The position numbers and the translations under genes are program-made. This document shows positions 24,856 to 35,505 of a DNA stretch of 64,000 nt, one piece after another. Where the stretch lies: NCBI GenBank assembly GCA_029268225.1, contig JAJUGJ010000009.1, forward strand, positions 51,707 to 115,706. Direction: 5' to 3'. A model generated the notes under the pieces. That model saw nothing but the letters and a program-made list of their open reading frames with translations. It had not been told where the DNA came from and made no database searches. The stretch is from Burkholderiales bacterium (GTDB lineage: Bacteria; Pseudomonadota; Gammaproteobacteria; Burkholderiales; Burkholderiaceae_C). Each line of letters opens with the position of its first letter. Positions within the stretch are counted from its first letter, which is position 1.

Positions 24856-26256
24856 ATGGGCAGTTCCGGCATCCACACGCACGGCACAGGGTGGCGCTAT
24901 GGCCTCCTGGGCCTGCCCCTGGCCTTCGTGTCGCTGCCGCTGTACGTGACCCTGCCCCGCCACTATGCCGAGCAATACGCCGTGCCCCTGGGCACCCTGG
25001 GCGTCTTGCTGCTGCTCACCCGCCTGCTCGACGCAGTGCTCGACCCCCGCATTGGCCACTGGGTGGACCAGCTCTTTGCCCGCCATGCCCGCCTCAGCTG
25101 GCGAGCCGCCGTGGTTGCCTCAGTGTTGATGGCGGCGGGCTTTGCGGCCTTGTGGATGCCACCGCCCAGCGTAGCCGACTCAAAGACCCAACTGCTGGCC
25201 TGGCTGGCGGGTGCGCTGGTGCTGACCTATCTGGCCTTCAGCCTCGCGTCCATGGTGCACCAGGCCTGGGGTGCCCGCTGGGGTGGCCAGCCCGAGCAAC
25301 GCGCCCGCCTGGTCGCCTGGCGTGAAGGCACGGCCCTGGCGGGGGTGCTGCTCGCCAGCCTGTTGCCCGCCTGGTTGGGATTGCAAGCCACCAGTGTGGT
25401 GCTGGCCGTGGCGCTGGGCCTGGGCCTGTGGACCCTGCACCAAACGCTGCACGGGCACAGCCAGCAAGAGGCAGCCCCCTCATCGAACCCAAGGTCTGCC
25501 CAGCTGGCACAAACGCCCCTCACCTCAGACGCGACAACCAGCACCACGCCGACCGACGAAGCGACCGCTGCGGCTGGTCAGGCGAACACCGCACACGTCA
25601 CTTCGGCCGTGGACACGTCTCCCTGGCGCACCCCAGCCTTCGTCGCCCTGCTGATCGTGTTCCTCCTCAACGGCACTGCCAGCGCCATCCCGGCCACGCT
25701 GCTGCCCTTTTTCGTGCGCGACACCTTGCAAGCGCCCACCTGGGAGCCACTCTTTCTGGGCAGCTACTTCCTGGCCGCCGCCATCGGGCTGCCGCTGTGG
25801 GTGAGGCTGGTTCAGCGCATCGGCCTGGCCCCAGTCTGGCTGCTGGGCATGGCCCTGAGCGTGCTCGCCTTCTGCGCCGTGCCCTGGCTGGGTTCGGGCG
25901 ACACCCTGGCGTTCGAAGCCATCTGCGTGCTCACCGGTCTGGCGTTGGGGGCCGACCTCGCCATTCCTGGCGCGCTGCTCACCGGCGTCATCCACCACGC
26001 GGGCCTGGGCCAGCACAGCGAAGGCCGCTTCTTCGGCTGGTGGACGGCCGCAACCAAGCTCAACCTCGCGCTCGCCTCCGGCCTGGCCCTGCCGCTGCTC
26101 GCCTTCATCGGCTACGAAACCGGCCGGCACACGCCCGACAACCAGTTCGCCATGGCCATCTCCTATGGCCTGTTGCCCTGCGTCTTCAAACTGCTGGCCG
26201 CCGCCGCCCTGTGGCACGCCATGCGCCGTCACCCCATCCTGAGAGGACAAGCATGA
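24856..26256 (+). CDS. MFS transporter, GPH (melibiose-type) group
   Basis: 466 residues with about twelve membrane segments and a long hydrophilic central loop (about 200-255, rich in Ser/Thr/Ala). 'LLTRLLDAVLDPRIGHWVDQLF' is the conserved loop of the glycoside-pentoside-hexuronide/Na+ symporter group. In the lipid-modification clusters such transporters recur, so substrate may be a lipid or fatty acid rather than a sugar. Overlaps the DUF3833 gene by ATGA at its end. Confidence 0.85.
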   Translation: MGSSGIHTHGTGWRYGLLGLPLAFVSLPLYVTLPRHYAEQYAVPLGTLGVLLLLTRLLDAVLDPRIGHWVDQLFARHARLSWRAAVVASVLMAAGFAALWMPPPSVADSKTQLLAWLAGALVLTYLAFSLASMVHQAWGARWGGQPEQRARLVAWREGTALAGVLLASLLPAWLGLQATSVVLAVALGLGLWTLHQTLHGHSQQEAAPSSNPRSAQLAQTPLTSDATTSTTPTDEATAAAGQANTAHVTSAVDTSPWRTPAFVALLIVFLLNGTASAIPATLLPFFVRDTLQAPTWEPLFLGSYFLAAAIGLPLWVRLVQRIGLAPVWLLGMALSVLAFCAVPWLGSGDTLAFEAICVLTGLALGADLAIPGALLTGVIHHAGLGQHSEGRFFGWWTAATKLNLALASGLALPLLAFIGYETGRHTPDNQFAMAISYGLLPCVFKLLAAAALWHAMRRHPILRGQA

Positions 26257-26807
26257 CCCCCTTCACACGCTTCCGTCGCTTCCTGGCTACCTTGGGTGCC
26301 GCCCTGCTGCTCAGCCCGCTGCTGAGCGGCTGCGCCGGGCCGCAAGTGCAGGACTATGCCCAGGAGCAGCCCGCGCTCGACCTCAAGCAGTACTTCAACG
26401 GCCCCATGCAGGCCCACGGCATCTTCACCGACCGCAGCGGCCGTGTCGTCAAGCGCTTCGTCGTCGACATGAAGGCCAGCTGGCAAGGCAACCAAGGCAC
26501 GCTTGACGAGCGCTTCACCTATAGCGACGGCACCAAGCAGACCCGCATCTGGTACCTCACCGACCATGGCAATGGCCGCTACACCGGCCGCGCCGACGAT
26601 GTGGTGGGCGAGGCCGAAGGCCAGACCGCCGGCAACGCCTTCCGCTGGGGCTACACCCTGGCCCTGCCCGTGGACGGCCGTGTCTGGCACGTGCAATTCG
26701 ACGACTGGATGTACCTCATGGACCAGCGCACCATGCTCAACAAGGCCGTGATGAGCAAGTTCGGCATCCGCCTGGGCGAGGTCACGCTGTCGTTCACCAA
26801 GCCCTGA
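26253..26807 (+). CDS. DUF3833 family lipoprotein
   Basis: 184 residues with a lipoprotein signal: hydrophobic stretch followed by lipobox 'LLSGC' (Cys about residue 28). The mature part 'DLKQYFNGPMQAHGIFTDRSGRVVKRFVVDM', 'FTYSDGTKQTRIWYLT' and 'MDQRTMLNKAVMSKFGIRLGEVTLSF' matches DUF3833. Expected in the periplasm or at the outer membrane, possibly binding modified lipids. ATGA-coupled to the MFS gene. Confidence 0.87.
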   Translation: MTPFTRFRRFLATLGAALLLSPLLSGCAGPQVQDYAQEQPALDLKQYFNGPMQAHGIFTDRSGRVVKRFVVDMKASWQGNQGTLDERFTYSDGTKQTRIWYLTDHGNGRYTGRADDVVGEAEGQTAGNAFRWGYTLALPVDGRVWHVQFDDWMYLMDQRTMLNKAVMSKFGIRLGEVTLSFTKP

Positions 26808-26814
26808 GCCCCTC

Positions 26815-27588
26815 ATGCCCCTCAACCCCCGGATCACCCACTGGCAAGACCGCGTCGTGTGGCTCGTCGGTGCTTCGAGCGGCATCGGTGAGGCCACAGC
26901 CCGCGCCCTGCATGCGGCAGGCGCTCGCGTGGTCGTCTCGGCCCGCTCTGCGGAGCCCCTGACGCGCTTTGCCGCCGCCCACCCCGGCAGCATCGCCTTG
27001 CCGCTGGATGTGACCGACCGTGCCGACGTCGCGCGCGCCACACAGACGGTGCTCGACCAGACCGGCCGCATCGACCTGGTGATGTACTGCGCCGGGCATT
27101 ACCGCCCCATGCGCGCCACCGCCTTCGACCTGGACGATGCCCTGCGCCACCAGCAGGTCAACGTGACCGGGGCCCTCTACCTGCTCGATGCCGTGCTACC
27201 CGTGCTGCAGCGCCAGGGCCACGGTCACCTCAGTCTGGTGGCCAGCGTGGCCGGTTACCGGGGCCTGCCCCAGTCGCTGGCCTATGGCCCCACCAAGGCG
27301 GCGCTGCAAAACCTGGCCGACACGCTCTACATCGATCTGCACGACACTGGCATTGGCGTGTCGGTGGTCAACCCCGGCTTTGTGGCCACCCCGCTGACGG
27401 CGCAAAACCAGTTCGCCATGCCCGCCCTGCTGACGCCCGATCAGGCCGCGCAGGCCATCTTGAAAGGCTGGGCGCGCGGCGCGTTCGAAATCCACTTTCC
27501 ACGCCGTTTCACCTGGTGGCTCAAGCTGATGCGCCACCTGCCCGACACGCTCTACTTTGCCCTGGTGCGCCGCGCCACCGGTTTGTGA
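26815..27588 (+). CDS. Short-chain dehydrogenase/reductase of the lipid cluster
   Basis: 257 residues. 'DRVVWLVGASSGIGEATARALHAAGARVVVSARS' (GxxxGxG, Arg after strand 2 for NADP), 'MYCAGHYRPM' in place of NNAG, catalytic Ser in 'LSLVASVAGYRGL' and YxxxK in 'SLAYGPTKAALQ'. The C-terminal 'FPRRFTWWLKLMRHLPDTLYFALVRRAT' looks membrane-associated, fitting a lipid substrate. Seven bases after the DUF3833 gene. Confidence 0.88.
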   Translation: MPLNPRITHWQDRVVWLVGASSGIGEATARALHAAGARVVVSARSAEPLTRFAAAHPGSIALPLDVTDRADVARATQTVLDQTGRIDLVMYCAGHYRPMRATAFDLDDALRHQQVNVTGALYLLDAVLPVLQRQGHGHLSLVASVAGYRGLPQSLAYGPTKAALQNLADTLYIDLHDTGIGVSVVNPGFVATPLTAQNQFAMPALLTPDQAAQAILKGWARGAFEIHFPRRFTWWLKLMRHLPDTLYFALVRRATGL

Positions 27589-27598
27589 CACCCTTGCC

Positions 27599-28105
27599 AT
27601 GCCCTTCGCTCCCCTCACACCGGACATGACCTCTGCCGCCACCTCGGCCACCACGCTCACACCTGGGCAGGCAACCGTCGCCATCGACCCGCGCACCGCC
27701 CGTGTCGCCGCCTTCTTCGAGTCCATCAGCCAGGCCAGCCTGGGCACACTGAGCAGCGTCTACAGCGAGCATGCGCGCTTCAAGGACCCGTTCAACGACG
27801 TGACCGGGCTGCCCGGCATCCAGCGCGTGTTCGCCCACATGTTCGAGACGGTGCAGAACCCGCGCTTCGTCGTCCACCACACGATGACCCAGGGCGAACA
27901 CGCCTGGTTGACCTGGGACTTCCTGATCGACCGGCCCGACGGCACGCTCACCGTGCACGGCGCCACGCAACTGACCTTCGCGCCCGATGGCCGCGTCAGC
28001 GTGCACCGCGACTACTGGGACACCGCCGAGGAGCTGTACGCCAAATTGCCAGTGATCGGAGCCCTGGTGCGCTGGCTGACCCGCAAGCTGTCGTCCACCG
28101 TGTGA
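27599..28105 (+). CDS. NTF2/SnoaL-like protein
   Basis: 168 residues from ATG 27599 (ATG 27626 is possible). The domain 'VAAFFESISQASLGTLSSVYSEHARFKDPFNDVTGLPGIQRVFAHMFETVQNPRFVV' with 'HRDYWDTAEELYAKLPVIGALVRWLTRKL' is the SnoaL-like/NTF2 fold repeatedly seen at the end of COG2907-DUF1365-Cfa clusters. Probably a lipid-binding or isomerase-like accessory protein. Confidence 0.83.
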   Translation: MPFAPLTPDMTSAATSATTLTPGQATVAIDPRTARVAAFFESISQASLGTLSSVYSEHARFKDPFNDVTGLPGIQRVFAHMFETVQNPRFVVHHTMTQGEHAWLTWDFLIDRPDGTLTVHGATQLTFAPDGRVSVHRDYWDTAEELYAKLPVIGALVRWLTRKLSSTV

Positions 28106-28175
28106 AGCCGGGCACGGTTTTGGTGCAATGTGTTGGCACAATGTCAGCTTGACGCATTGACCCAGAAGTACCGCC

Positions 28176-29057
28176 ATGCAGCTCACCCCCTGGACCCACA
28201 CCGGCCGTGAAGGCTTCACCCTGCGTGGCTGGCACACGGCCCCCAGCGGCAAGCCCGTGATCCACTTCCTGCATGGCAACGGCTTTTGCACGCGCACCTA
28301 CGAGCCCATGCTGCAACACTTGGCGCACGACTTCGACCTGTGGTTGTGCGACATCCAGGGCCATGGCGACAGCGACCACGGCGGCCGCTTCGTCGGCTGG
28401 AACCGCAATGCCGAGCTCGCCATCGAGGCCTTCAAAACCCACGGACAGCCCCTGTTCGGCAACGTGCCGCACTTCGGCCTGGGCCACAGCCTGGGCGGCG
28501 TGCTCACGGGCTTGGCCATGGGTGAGCACCGCAAGCTGTTCCAACGTGCCGTGCTGCTCGACCCGGTGCTGTTCTCGCCCGCCATGATGCTGGGCGTGGC
28601 CGTGGCCACCCTCACCGGCACCGCCCGCCTATCGCCCCTGGCGCGCAGCGCCCGTGCCCGCCGCCACCATTGGGCCAGCCGCGACGAAGCCTTCGAGCAA
28701 CTGCGCCACCGCGGCGTCTACAAGACCTGGACGGCCGAGGCCCTGCATGCCTTCGTGCGCCACGCCATGAAGGACGCCCCGGAGGGCGGCGTCGAGCTGA
28801 AGTGCCAGCCATCCCGCGAGGCCGAAGTCTTCTCCTCGGCGCCTGAGCGCCTGTGGACCTTGATGGGCCGCATTGAAACGCCCACGCTGGTGATCCACGC
28901 CGACCACACTTTCCCCTTCGTGCTGGAAGGCGCTGCCCGCCTGCGACGGATCAACCGACAGGTACAAACGCAGCAGGTCAGTGGCACGCACTGCTTCATG
29001 CTGGAGCAACCGGCCAACACCGCGGCCCTGGTCAAGTCGTTTCTGCTGTCGGCTTGA
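28176..29057 (+). CDS. Alpha/beta hydrolase of the lipid cluster
   Basis: 293 residues. 'KPVIHFLHGNGFCTRTYEPML' (oxyanion HGNG), nucleophile 'GLGHSLGGVLTGLA' (GHSLGG), acid in 'LVIHADHTFPF' and His in 'VSGTHCFMLEQP'. Looks like a lipase/esterase acting on acyl esters. It follows the NTF2-like gene by 70 bases on the same strand and is probably the last gene of the cluster, convergent with the nuclease gene that ends 11 bases away. Confidence 0.85.
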   Translation: MQLTPWTHTGREGFTLRGWHTAPSGKPVIHFLHGNGFCTRTYEPMLQHLAHDFDLWLCDIQGHGDSDHGGRFVGWNRNAELAIEAFKTHGQPLFGNVPHFGLGHSLGGVLTGLAMGEHRKLFQRAVLLDPVLFSPAMMLGVAVATLTGTARLSPLARSARARRHHWASRDEAFEQLRHRGVYKTWTAEALHAFVRHAMKDAPEGGVELKCQPSREAEVFSSAPERLWTLMGRIETPTLVIHADHTFPFVLEGAARLRRINRQVQTQQVSGTHCFMLEQPANTAALVKSFLLSA

Positions 29058-29067
29058 TCGCTGACGA

Positions 29068-30483
29068 TCAGGACACTGGGGCAGGCTGCGACACCGGTAT
29101 CGGCTCCACCGTCATGCCAGGTAAACGCCCCACCAAAATCTTGTAGGTGTCCTTGTCAAAGGCGGGCTGCCCTTGCTGCAACAACGCCTGCACCTCGTCG
29201 GGCGTGCGCGCCGTGCCCAGGTAACACCAGGCATCCAGCACGTGCCAGGCATCGCCCTCACGCACCTGCACCGGGCCCCCATAAGGCCACACCTGCACCT
29301 GCCAGTCCGCCAGCACACTGCGCAAGCGGGCCGAATGGCGCCCCCACGACTCCGCGCCCACACACGCCCCACTGCAGCGGCGCAACTGGTAGGCAAAGCA
29401 AGGTCGCCCGGCCGAAACCTTCTCCAGCCCCAGCGTGGCCAGACACAGCTGCGCCTCCTCGGCGATCTCGCGCAGGGTCTTCAGCGCATCACGCTGGCTG
29501 CCAAACAGCCCGTACACGGCATCCTGACGGCCCCAATCCAGATCGCGCGCCCACGCCAGCTCGGGCAGGTAGCCGCCTTCGCCGTCGCGTTCGGTGGGCA
29601 ACAGGCGCCAGGTGCACAGCTCGTCGCTGCGGCGCAAGCGCCGGTTGTGGATGGGCTGCCAGCGCTTGATCAGCTGCGCTTCCAGCAGCAAGGCGCCCAT
29701 CTCGCCCGGTGTCTCGATCCACTCCAGACGGCGAATCTGCTGCGACAGGCTCATCTCCTTGGCCAACCGATGGTCCGCACTGAAGTGCGACAAAACCCGC
29801 TGGCGCAGCTTGTTGGCCTTGCCGATGTAGATGGGAACCGCACCCTCACCATAAAACAGGTACACGCCATGACGCTCGGGCAGCTCATCGAGCAGGGCCC
29901 GGTCCAGGTGCGTCGGCCAACTACTGTGACCGGTCAACACGCCCACCGCCTCTTGCAACTGCGAGGCTGGCACCTGCTGCATCAGAATCTGCCAGAACTG
30001 CCATAGCACTGCCGCATCCGCCAATGCCCGATGGCGAGCCGGCATGTGCAACTGGTGACGCTCGATCAGTGCATCCAGGCTGTGCTTGCTGAACTGCGGG
30101 AACAGCTTGCGCGAGAGCTTCACCGTGCACAGCACCGTGGCCTTGAAGTCCACCCCCACGCGCTTGAACTCGTTCTTCAAAAAGCCATAGTCAAAGCGCG
30201 CGTTGTGCGCCACGAACAAGCGGCCGTGCAGCCGCATCAGCACTTCTTCGGCCAGTTCCTCGAACGTGGGCGCCCCGGCCACCATCTCATCGGTGATCCC
30301 CGTGAGGTTCTGGATGAACGGCGGGATCGTCGTCTGCGGATTGACCAGGCTCGACCACTCCCGCACCTCGCCCTCTTCGTTCACCTCGACGATGCCGATC
30401 TCGGTGATGCGGTCCACCGTACCGGTGGCACCGGTGGTCTCCAGGTCCACAAAGACCATGGGTTCAAATAACTTCTCAGGCAT
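29068..30483 (-). CDS. DnaQ-like 3'-5' exonuclease fused to UvrC-like GIY-YIG nuclease domain
   Basis: 471 residues from ATG 30483, which shares bases with the kinase stop (TGATG). Residues about 8-175 are a DEDDh exonuclease: 'FVDLETTGATG' (DxE), 'HNARFDYGFLKNEF' and 'HRALADAAVLWQF' (HxxxxD). Residues about 205-300 are a GIY-YIG domain: 'ERHGVYLFYGEGAVPIYIGKANKLRQRV' and 'EMGALLLEAQLIKRWQPIHN' (Glu metal ligand), followed by 'CFAYQLRRCSGACVG', the Cys-containing UvrC/Cho region. Related to Cho/UvrC-type incision enzymes; probably DNA repair. Unusual as the tail of a signal-transduction operon. Confidence 0.9.
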   Translation of the reverse strand: MPEKLFEPMVFVDLETTGATGTVDRITEIGIVEVNEEGEVREWSSLVNPQTTIPPFIQNLTGITDEMVAGAPTFEELAEEVLMRLHGRLFVAHNARFDYGFLKNEFKRVGVDFKATVLCTVKLSRKLFPQFSKHSLDALIERHQLHMPARHRALADAAVLWQFWQILMQQVPASQLQEAVGVLTGHSSWPTHLDRALLDELPERHGVYLFYGEGAVPIYIGKANKLRQRVLSHFSADHRLAKEMSLSQQIRRLEWIETPGEMGALLLEAQLIKRWQPIHNRRLRRSDELCTWRLLPTERDGEGGYLPELAWARDLDWGRQDAVYGLFGSQRDALKTLREIAEEAQLCLATLGLEKVSAGRPCFAYQLRRCSGACVGAESWGRHSARLRSVLADWQVQVWPYGGPVQVREGDAWHVLDAWCYLGTARTPDEVQALLQQGQPAFDKDTYKILVGRLPGMTVEPIPVSQPAPVS

Positions 30484-33400
30484 CAGGCGGCGGAGGATTT
30501 TTGCAAGGCTTGCCACGCCGGGCTCGCCACCATGGCGTTCAGGGCCTCGGTGGCACGGGCGAAATCATAGTGCTCCACGGCACTGCCCAAGTCCCGCGCA
30601 TGCTCCGGCAAATAGCTGATCAGCATCGGTGCGACGCGCTCATACGCATCGGCCGCATCCAGGTCATCGGTGGCCAGCAAGGCTCTCAACTCGGTCAAAC
30701 CAGCCTCCAAGACGGCCCAATCCAGCGGCACCCGGTTCACGACCGAGGGCGCTGGCACCAGGGCCTGCGTGGCCCGGACTGCATCCTGCAAAAGCACCTC
30801 CAGCTGAGATAGGGCCTGCAACACCGGCTGCACATTGGCGTCATGCTGCCTGAGCAACTGCTCCACCGCCTGAGCCTCACGCTGCAACGTCACCCAACCC
30901 AGCACTCCGGCGACACCCTTGAGGGTGTGCACACGACGCTCGGCTGTCACCCAGTCCTGCTGCGCCAGGTCGGCGCGAACCTTGTCCATGTCGGCAGCAT
31001 GATCGTCGGCAAACCGCAGCAACAGCTTGCGCAACTGCGCCACCTTGCCGCGGCAACTGCGCAAACCCACATCCAGCGCCAGGCCGGGGATGGCACGCAA
31101 GGGCGCCAGCTCGGCCACGTCGTCATGCGTCAGGTCGGCTTGCGAGGGGCTCCGTTCCTCGGCCTGAACCGCTTGTGGAAGCCAGGTGGCCAAAGCGCGC
31201 GTCAACTGCGCCGGATCCACCGGCTTGGGAATGTGGTCGTTCATGCCCACCCCCAAGGCTTCGGCCCGGTCTTCGCTGAAAGCGTTTGCCGTCATCGCCA
31301 GAATCGGCGTTTGCGCGTACGCCGGCAAAGCGCGAATGCGCCGCGCCGCCTCCAGCCCATCCATCACTGGCATCTGGATGTCCATCAAGATCAGTTCGTA
31401 CCCGCTCTGCTCGGTGCAACGCTGCACCGCCACGGCACCATCGCCAGCCAGATCCACCACAAAGCCCATGTCTTCCAGCAAGGAGACGGCCACCTCCTGA
31501 TTCAAGGCGTTGTCCTCGACCAGCAACAAGCGATGCCCCGGCTGGAAGCGGACCACGGCATCTGGGGCCGACGGCGCTTCGCTGTGCATCAAGGCATGCC
31601 CCCAACTGCGGGCAATCGCATCGTTGAGCGTCGCTGACATCACGGGCTTGGGGATGAAGGCCGAGAAACTGCCGTCTTCCAGATCCTCTGCAGGACACCC
31701 ACTGCTGCCACTCACCAGGATGCAGGCGGGCTGCAGGCGCAAATCCAGCTTGCGCAAGGCATGACAGGTCTCTGTGCCATTCATGCCCGGCATCTGCCAA
31801 TCGGTGAAGACCAACTGATACGGATCACCCATGCTGTCCGCAGCGGCCACACGCTCCAACGCCAAGGCTCCCCGGTCCACCGCATCGGCGCGGGCGCCCA
31901 TGTCGGTCAGCATGTCGACCAGCAGGGCGCGTGCCTCCTCCATGTCGTCCACCACCAGCACGCGGGTACGGGGAGGCAGCACATTGACGGCAGGCATGAC
32001 CGACTGCACCCCCACCCCGAAAGGCGCATCGATCCAGAACACACTGCCCTGGCCTTCGGTGCTCTCGACCCCAACGTGTCCCCCCATCAGGTCGGCCAGA
32101 CGTCGGGTGATCGCCAGCCCCAGGCCCGTGCCCCCATAGGTGCGCGTGGTCGACACGTCAGCTTGCTGGAAGGCCGTGAACAGCTTGGCCTGTTGAGCCT
32201 CGCTCAGCCCGATGCCGGTGTCGCGCACCTCGAAGCGCACCCACACCTGCTCGCCCTCTTCCCGCAGCACGCGGCCGCTGAGCACCACGGTCCCATGCTC
32301 GGTGAACTTCACCGCATTGCTCATGAAGTTGACCAGCACCTGCCCGAGGCGCACGCCATCGCCATGCAACACCGGGGGCACGCCGCCGAGGCGCACCACC
32401 AACTCCAAACCCTTGGCCTCGACCTTGTCCGTCACCATCGACGTGACGTTGCTCACCATGCGCTCCACCTCGAAATCGGTGGGGTCCAGCGTCATCTTTC
32501 CGGCCTCGATCTTGGAGAAATCCAGGATGTCGTTGATGACCGAGAGCAGGTGCATTGCCGCCCCCGACACCTTATCGAGTTGCTGCAACTGGCGCGTGCT
32601 GAGAGGTTCGCGGCGCATCAGGTGCGTCAAACCGATGATGGCGTTCATCGGCGTGCGGATCTCATGGCTCATGTTGGCCAGGAAGGAGCTCTTGGCCCGG
32701 TTGGCGCTTTCGGCCTGCTCCTTGGCTTGTTGCAGGAGCTCCGCCGCGCGGTGTTCCTCGGTGATGTCTTCGATGATGGCCAGCAAGGTCCCATCGTCCG
32801 GATCCAACCTCGCACCCCGCATGCGCGCCCAGAACAGCGAGCCGTCGCAACGCTTGAGTTGCTCCTCCCGCTGGTGTGACACCCCGGTCTGCATCAACTC
32901 TCGCACCAACTCGGCGCCATGCACATTGGCCGAATCGTCGGGATACCAGCTCAGCGCCGAAGTCCCCACCATGCTGCCCTCGGGCGCCCCGAAGATCTCC
33001 TCGAGCTTGTGGTTGCAACGCACCACACGCCGATCCTTCATCACGGCCATACCCACCGTGGCCGCGTTGAAAACGGTCGTCAACTCGTCGTAAAGCTGCT
33101 TGAGCGTCACCGACTGTGTTGCCAGCTCTCGGCTGGTCTCCTCCAGCTTCAGCGTGCGCTGCCTGACCAAATTCTCCAATTCATCGCGGTAGCGCAACAA
33201 CTCGCGCTCGGTGCGTTTGCGCTCTGTGATGTCCACCCACACTGCGGTCAGGCACTGCTTGCCCTGCACCACCAGCGGCTTCATCGAGATCCAGAACTCC
33301 CGGACCTCACCATGACGTGTCAGGCGCTGATTCTCGAACTCACGCCCTCCCTCGGCCAGGATGCTGGCCACGATGTCATCCACCTCCTGACGCGTCAAAC

Positions 33401-34808
33401 GTGCCTGGATGTCATAGAGCGTCAGGGACGCGAAGTCTTCTTGCGTGTATCCCAGCGCATCCGAAGCGGCCTGGTTGAAGCTGATGAAACCGAGGGTGGC
33501 ATGGTCCACCAACAGGATGCCGATGGGCGCCTGGTTCACGATGGTGGAGAACAGCTCCTCGCGCTCGCGCAAGGCCTCCTGGACCTGGTGTTCAGCAGTG
33601 ACATCGCGCCCGACGCCCAACACCCCCATGAACTGTCCACGGGCATCGTGGATGGCCGTCTTGGTCACTTGAATCAGCGATCGACGCCCATCGGCGCCCA
33701 CATGCCACCTGGGCGGCACCACCAGATGCCCTTGCGTCTTGGCCAGATAATCTTCGTGCACGATCTGCTTGGCTCTGTCCTCAGGCAGCAAGTGATGGTC
33801 ACGGTGACCGATCACAGCCTCGCGATCGCGCTGCAAGAAAGCCAGGAAGCGTGCGTTGACCACCTGATACAGGCCTTCGGCGTCCTTGAGCCACACCATG
33901 TCGGGCATGCCTTGGACCAGCGCATCCAGCTGGCTGCGCTCAGCCTCGAGTGCCTCCCGGTTGCGCACGGCTTCAGCCCGCGCTTCCCGAAAGGCCAACA
34001 CCGCCTGCGCCATCTCACTCAAGACCGAAGGCCGCCCCCGGGCCATCTCGCCCACAGCAGCCAAACTGGCATCATCACCCTGCTGCCCTTGCGCCAGATG
34101 GTTCAAGCTACCGGCCACGTGTTGCAGCCTGCGCGCCAGCCAAATCGCGGTGGCCAACCACCCCAGCACCAGCACCAGCGTGAAACCCACCATCACCCGG
34201 CTTTGGAGATCGTGAAATTCACGCAGCTTCTGCTCGGACTTCTGACTGTTGTCCATCGCATGCTGGGTCCACACCAAACCAATCCGGGTGGACACCACCG
34301 CGAAGCGCGCATAGTGCTCCGCCGCTGCCACCTGCTTCTCCTGAGCCACCTTCAGGTCGATGCTCAGCAGGTCGGTGCTCATCAGCACAAACCGCTTGAA
34401 GCCCACAAAGGCCTCGCGGCCGGTCTGAATCTCCTCCGGACTCAACCGCTGCCCGTGGTCCACCAGCACCTGTTGCACGCGGCGCTCCAGACCCGCAACG
34501 CGCTCCACCAGTTCCACATGGATCCGATAGGCTGCGGCCTCATCGATTTCGCCACGCCGCGCACGCGCCAACGCGTCCAGCAGACTTTGCTGGATCTGCC
34601 ACAACTCGTAGCGAACCCCCATGGCCTCCGCGGCCAGCCTGAGGTCCTGCGCCACGCTCTGGCTCGTTCGGGATTGCTCCTGGCGCGCATACTCCGCCGC
34701 CACGAAGCTGAGCCCGGCGCCCAGCATCAGCGCCAGCGCCATGGGCACAAACAAAATGACCACAAAGCGACTGCGGCGCATCCAGTGCGGTGAAAGCCAG
34801 TTCTTCAC
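30483..34808 (-). CDS. Hybrid sensor histidine kinase with PAS, two receiver and HPt domains
   Basis: 1441 residues from GTG 34808 (AGGG upstream, 13 bases after the phosphatase stop). Membrane segments about 13-38 and 202-222 flank a helical periplasmic sensor. Then a linker, three PAS domains (about 290-410, 415-540, 585-705), HisKA with '[20 protein letters not shown]', ATPase '[21 protein letters not shown]' and '[18 protein letters not shown]', a first REC ([11 protein letters not shown], acceptor in '[10 protein letters not shown]'), a second REC ([11 protein letters not shown], '[12 protein letters not shown]') and an HPt domain with '[13 protein letters not shown]'. A full multistep phosphorelay in one protein. 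Likely partner: the REC-HD-GYP protein of the same operon. Confidence 0.93.
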   Translation of the reverse strand: MKNWLSPHWMRRSRFVVILFVPMALALMLGAGLSFVAAEYARQEQSRTSQSVAQDLRLAAEAMGVRYELWQIQQSLLDALARARRGEIDEAAAYRIHVELVERVAGLERRVQQVLVDHGQRLSPEEIQTGREAFVGFKRFVLMSTDLLSIDLKVAQEKQVAAAEHYARFAVVSTRIGLVWTQHAMDNSQKSEQKLREFHDLQSRVMVGFTLVLVLGWLATAIWLARRLQHVAGSLNHLAQGQQGDDASLAAVGEMARGRPSVLSEMAQAVLAFREARAEAVRNREALEAERSQLDALVQGMPDMVWLKDAEGLYQVVNARFLAFLQRDREAVIGHRDHHLLPEDRAKQIVHEDYLAKTQGHLVVPPRWHVGADGRRSLIQVTKTAIHDARGQFMGVLGVGRDVTAEHQVQEALREREELFSTIVNQAPIGILLVDHATLGFISFNQAASDALGYTQEDFASLTLYDIQARLTRQEVDDIVASILAEGGREFENQRLTRHGEVREFWISMKPLVVQGKQCLTAVWVDITERKRTERELLRYRDELENLVRQRTLKLEETSRELATQSVTLKQLYDELTTVFNAATVGMAVMKDRRVVRCNHKLEEIFGAPEGSMVGTSALSWYPDDSANVHGAELVRELMQTGVSHQREEQLKRCDGSLFWARMRGARLDPDDGTLLAIIEDITEEHRAAELLQQAKEQAESANRAKSSFLANMSHEIRTPMNAIIGLTHLMRREPLSTRQLQQLDKVSGAAMHLLSVINDILDFSKIEAGKMTLDPTDFEVERMVSNVTSMVTDKVEAKGLELVVRLGGVPPVLHGDGVRLGQVLVNFMSNAVKFTEHGTVVLSGRVLREEGEQVWVRFEVRDTGIGLSEAQQAKLFTAFQQADVSTTRTYGGTGLGLAITRRLADLMGGHVGVESTEGQGSVFWIDAPFGVGVQSVMPAVNVLPPRTRVLVVDDMEEARALLVDMLTDMGARADAVDRGALALERVAAADSMGDPYQLVFTDWQMPGMNGTETCHALRKLDLRLQPACILVSGSSGCPAEDLEDGSFSAFIPKPVMSATLNDAIARSWGHALMHSEAPSAPDAVVRFQPGHRLLLVEDNALNQEVAVSLLEDMGFVVDLAGDGAVAVQRCTEQSGYELILMDIQMPVMDGLEAARRIRALPAYAQTPILAMTANAFSEDRAEALGVGMNDHIPKPVDPAQLTRALATWLPQAVQAEERSPSQADLTHDDVAELAPLRAIPGLALDVGLRSCRGKVAQLRKLLLRFADDHAADMDKVRADLAQQDWVTAERRVHTLKGVAGVLGWVTLQREAQAVEQLLRQHDANVQPVLQALSQLEVLLQDAVRATQALVPAPSVVNRVPLDWAVLEAGLTELRALLATDDLDAADAYERVAPMLISYLPEHARDLGSAVEHYDFARATEALNAMVASPAWQALQKSSAA

Positions 34809-34821
34809 ACCTGCCCTCGTC

Positions 34822-35505
34822 TCAAGGCCCCAGCAAGGTGGGCCACAGCGTTGGAGGCACGCTGGCCACATAGCTGAACTGGCCCTGCCCCTGCGGACGG
34901 ATGACCACCACCGTGCCTTCTGGCCGCACGAAATAACCGATCAGGTCTGCCATATTGGGCGCATGGGCCACGATCACTCGGTTGCTGCCTCGCGCCACCG
35001 GCTCGGACAACCAACGGCGGGTGGTCTGCAAGATCGGCTGCTTTTCAGCCATTGTCAGGTTGGCCGTGTAAAGCAACCCGTCCACCTGTCGCACGCCACC
35101 AGGCTGATCGGGAAACGCCAACATCGCCGAGTCACGCGCTCGACACAAAGGGCTGTGCAGCACCTCCGCCACCGGAATGCCGGCCTGACGGATGTACTGT
35201 CCCACCTTCGCGGCCAAGCGCCGCCCACTCTCGTCGAGCACACGCTGGCGGCTGCAATCCTTGAAGTCGCCCAAAGGCACCAGATCGGAGCGGCTGTTGT
35301 CAGTGGTGCCATGGCGCATGTAAAGAACATACCCGCCCTGGCGCAGTTGCGACAACAGCGCCGGCGTGGCCATCTGTTCCACAAACTTTGGCGAGGCTTC
35401 AGTGGGACGCCCGGTCGATGGGCTCTGCGCCTGCACTGCGCCCACCCACCCGGCACAGGCCAGCACCGTCAAACACCACGCGAATCGCCCACCGAAGCCC
35501 TTCAT
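34822..35505 (-). CDS. Periplasmic histidine phosphatase family protein
   Basis: 227 residues, signal peptide 1-26 (ending 'GAVQAQ'). Phosphoglycerate-mutase-like fold: '[18 protein letters not shown]' (RHG catalytic His), '[17 protein letters not shown]' (Arg) and '[18 protein letters not shown]' (second His). Periplasmic phosphomonoesterase of unknown substrate. It is translationally coupled to the HD-GYP gene (ATGA) and sits between that response regulator and the hybrid kinase, so it may be part of the same sensory system, for example producing or removing the signal. Confidence 0.87.
   Translation of the reverse strand: MKGFGGRFAWCLTVLACAGWVGAVQAQSPSTGRPTEASPKFVEQMATPALLSQLRQGGYVLYMRHGTTDNSRSDLVPLGDFKDCSRQRVLDESGRRLAAKVGQYIRQAGIPVAEVLHSPLCRARDSAMLAFPDQPGGVRQVDGLLYTANLTMAEKQPILQTTRRWLSEPVARGSNRVIVAHAPNMADLIGYFVRPEGTVVVIRPQGQGQFSYVASVPPTLWPTLLGP

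Noticed and set aside
32919..34793. Plus-strand frame opposite the hybrid kinase
   Set aside because: No domain content; the kinase PAS and membrane regions are clear on the minus strand.
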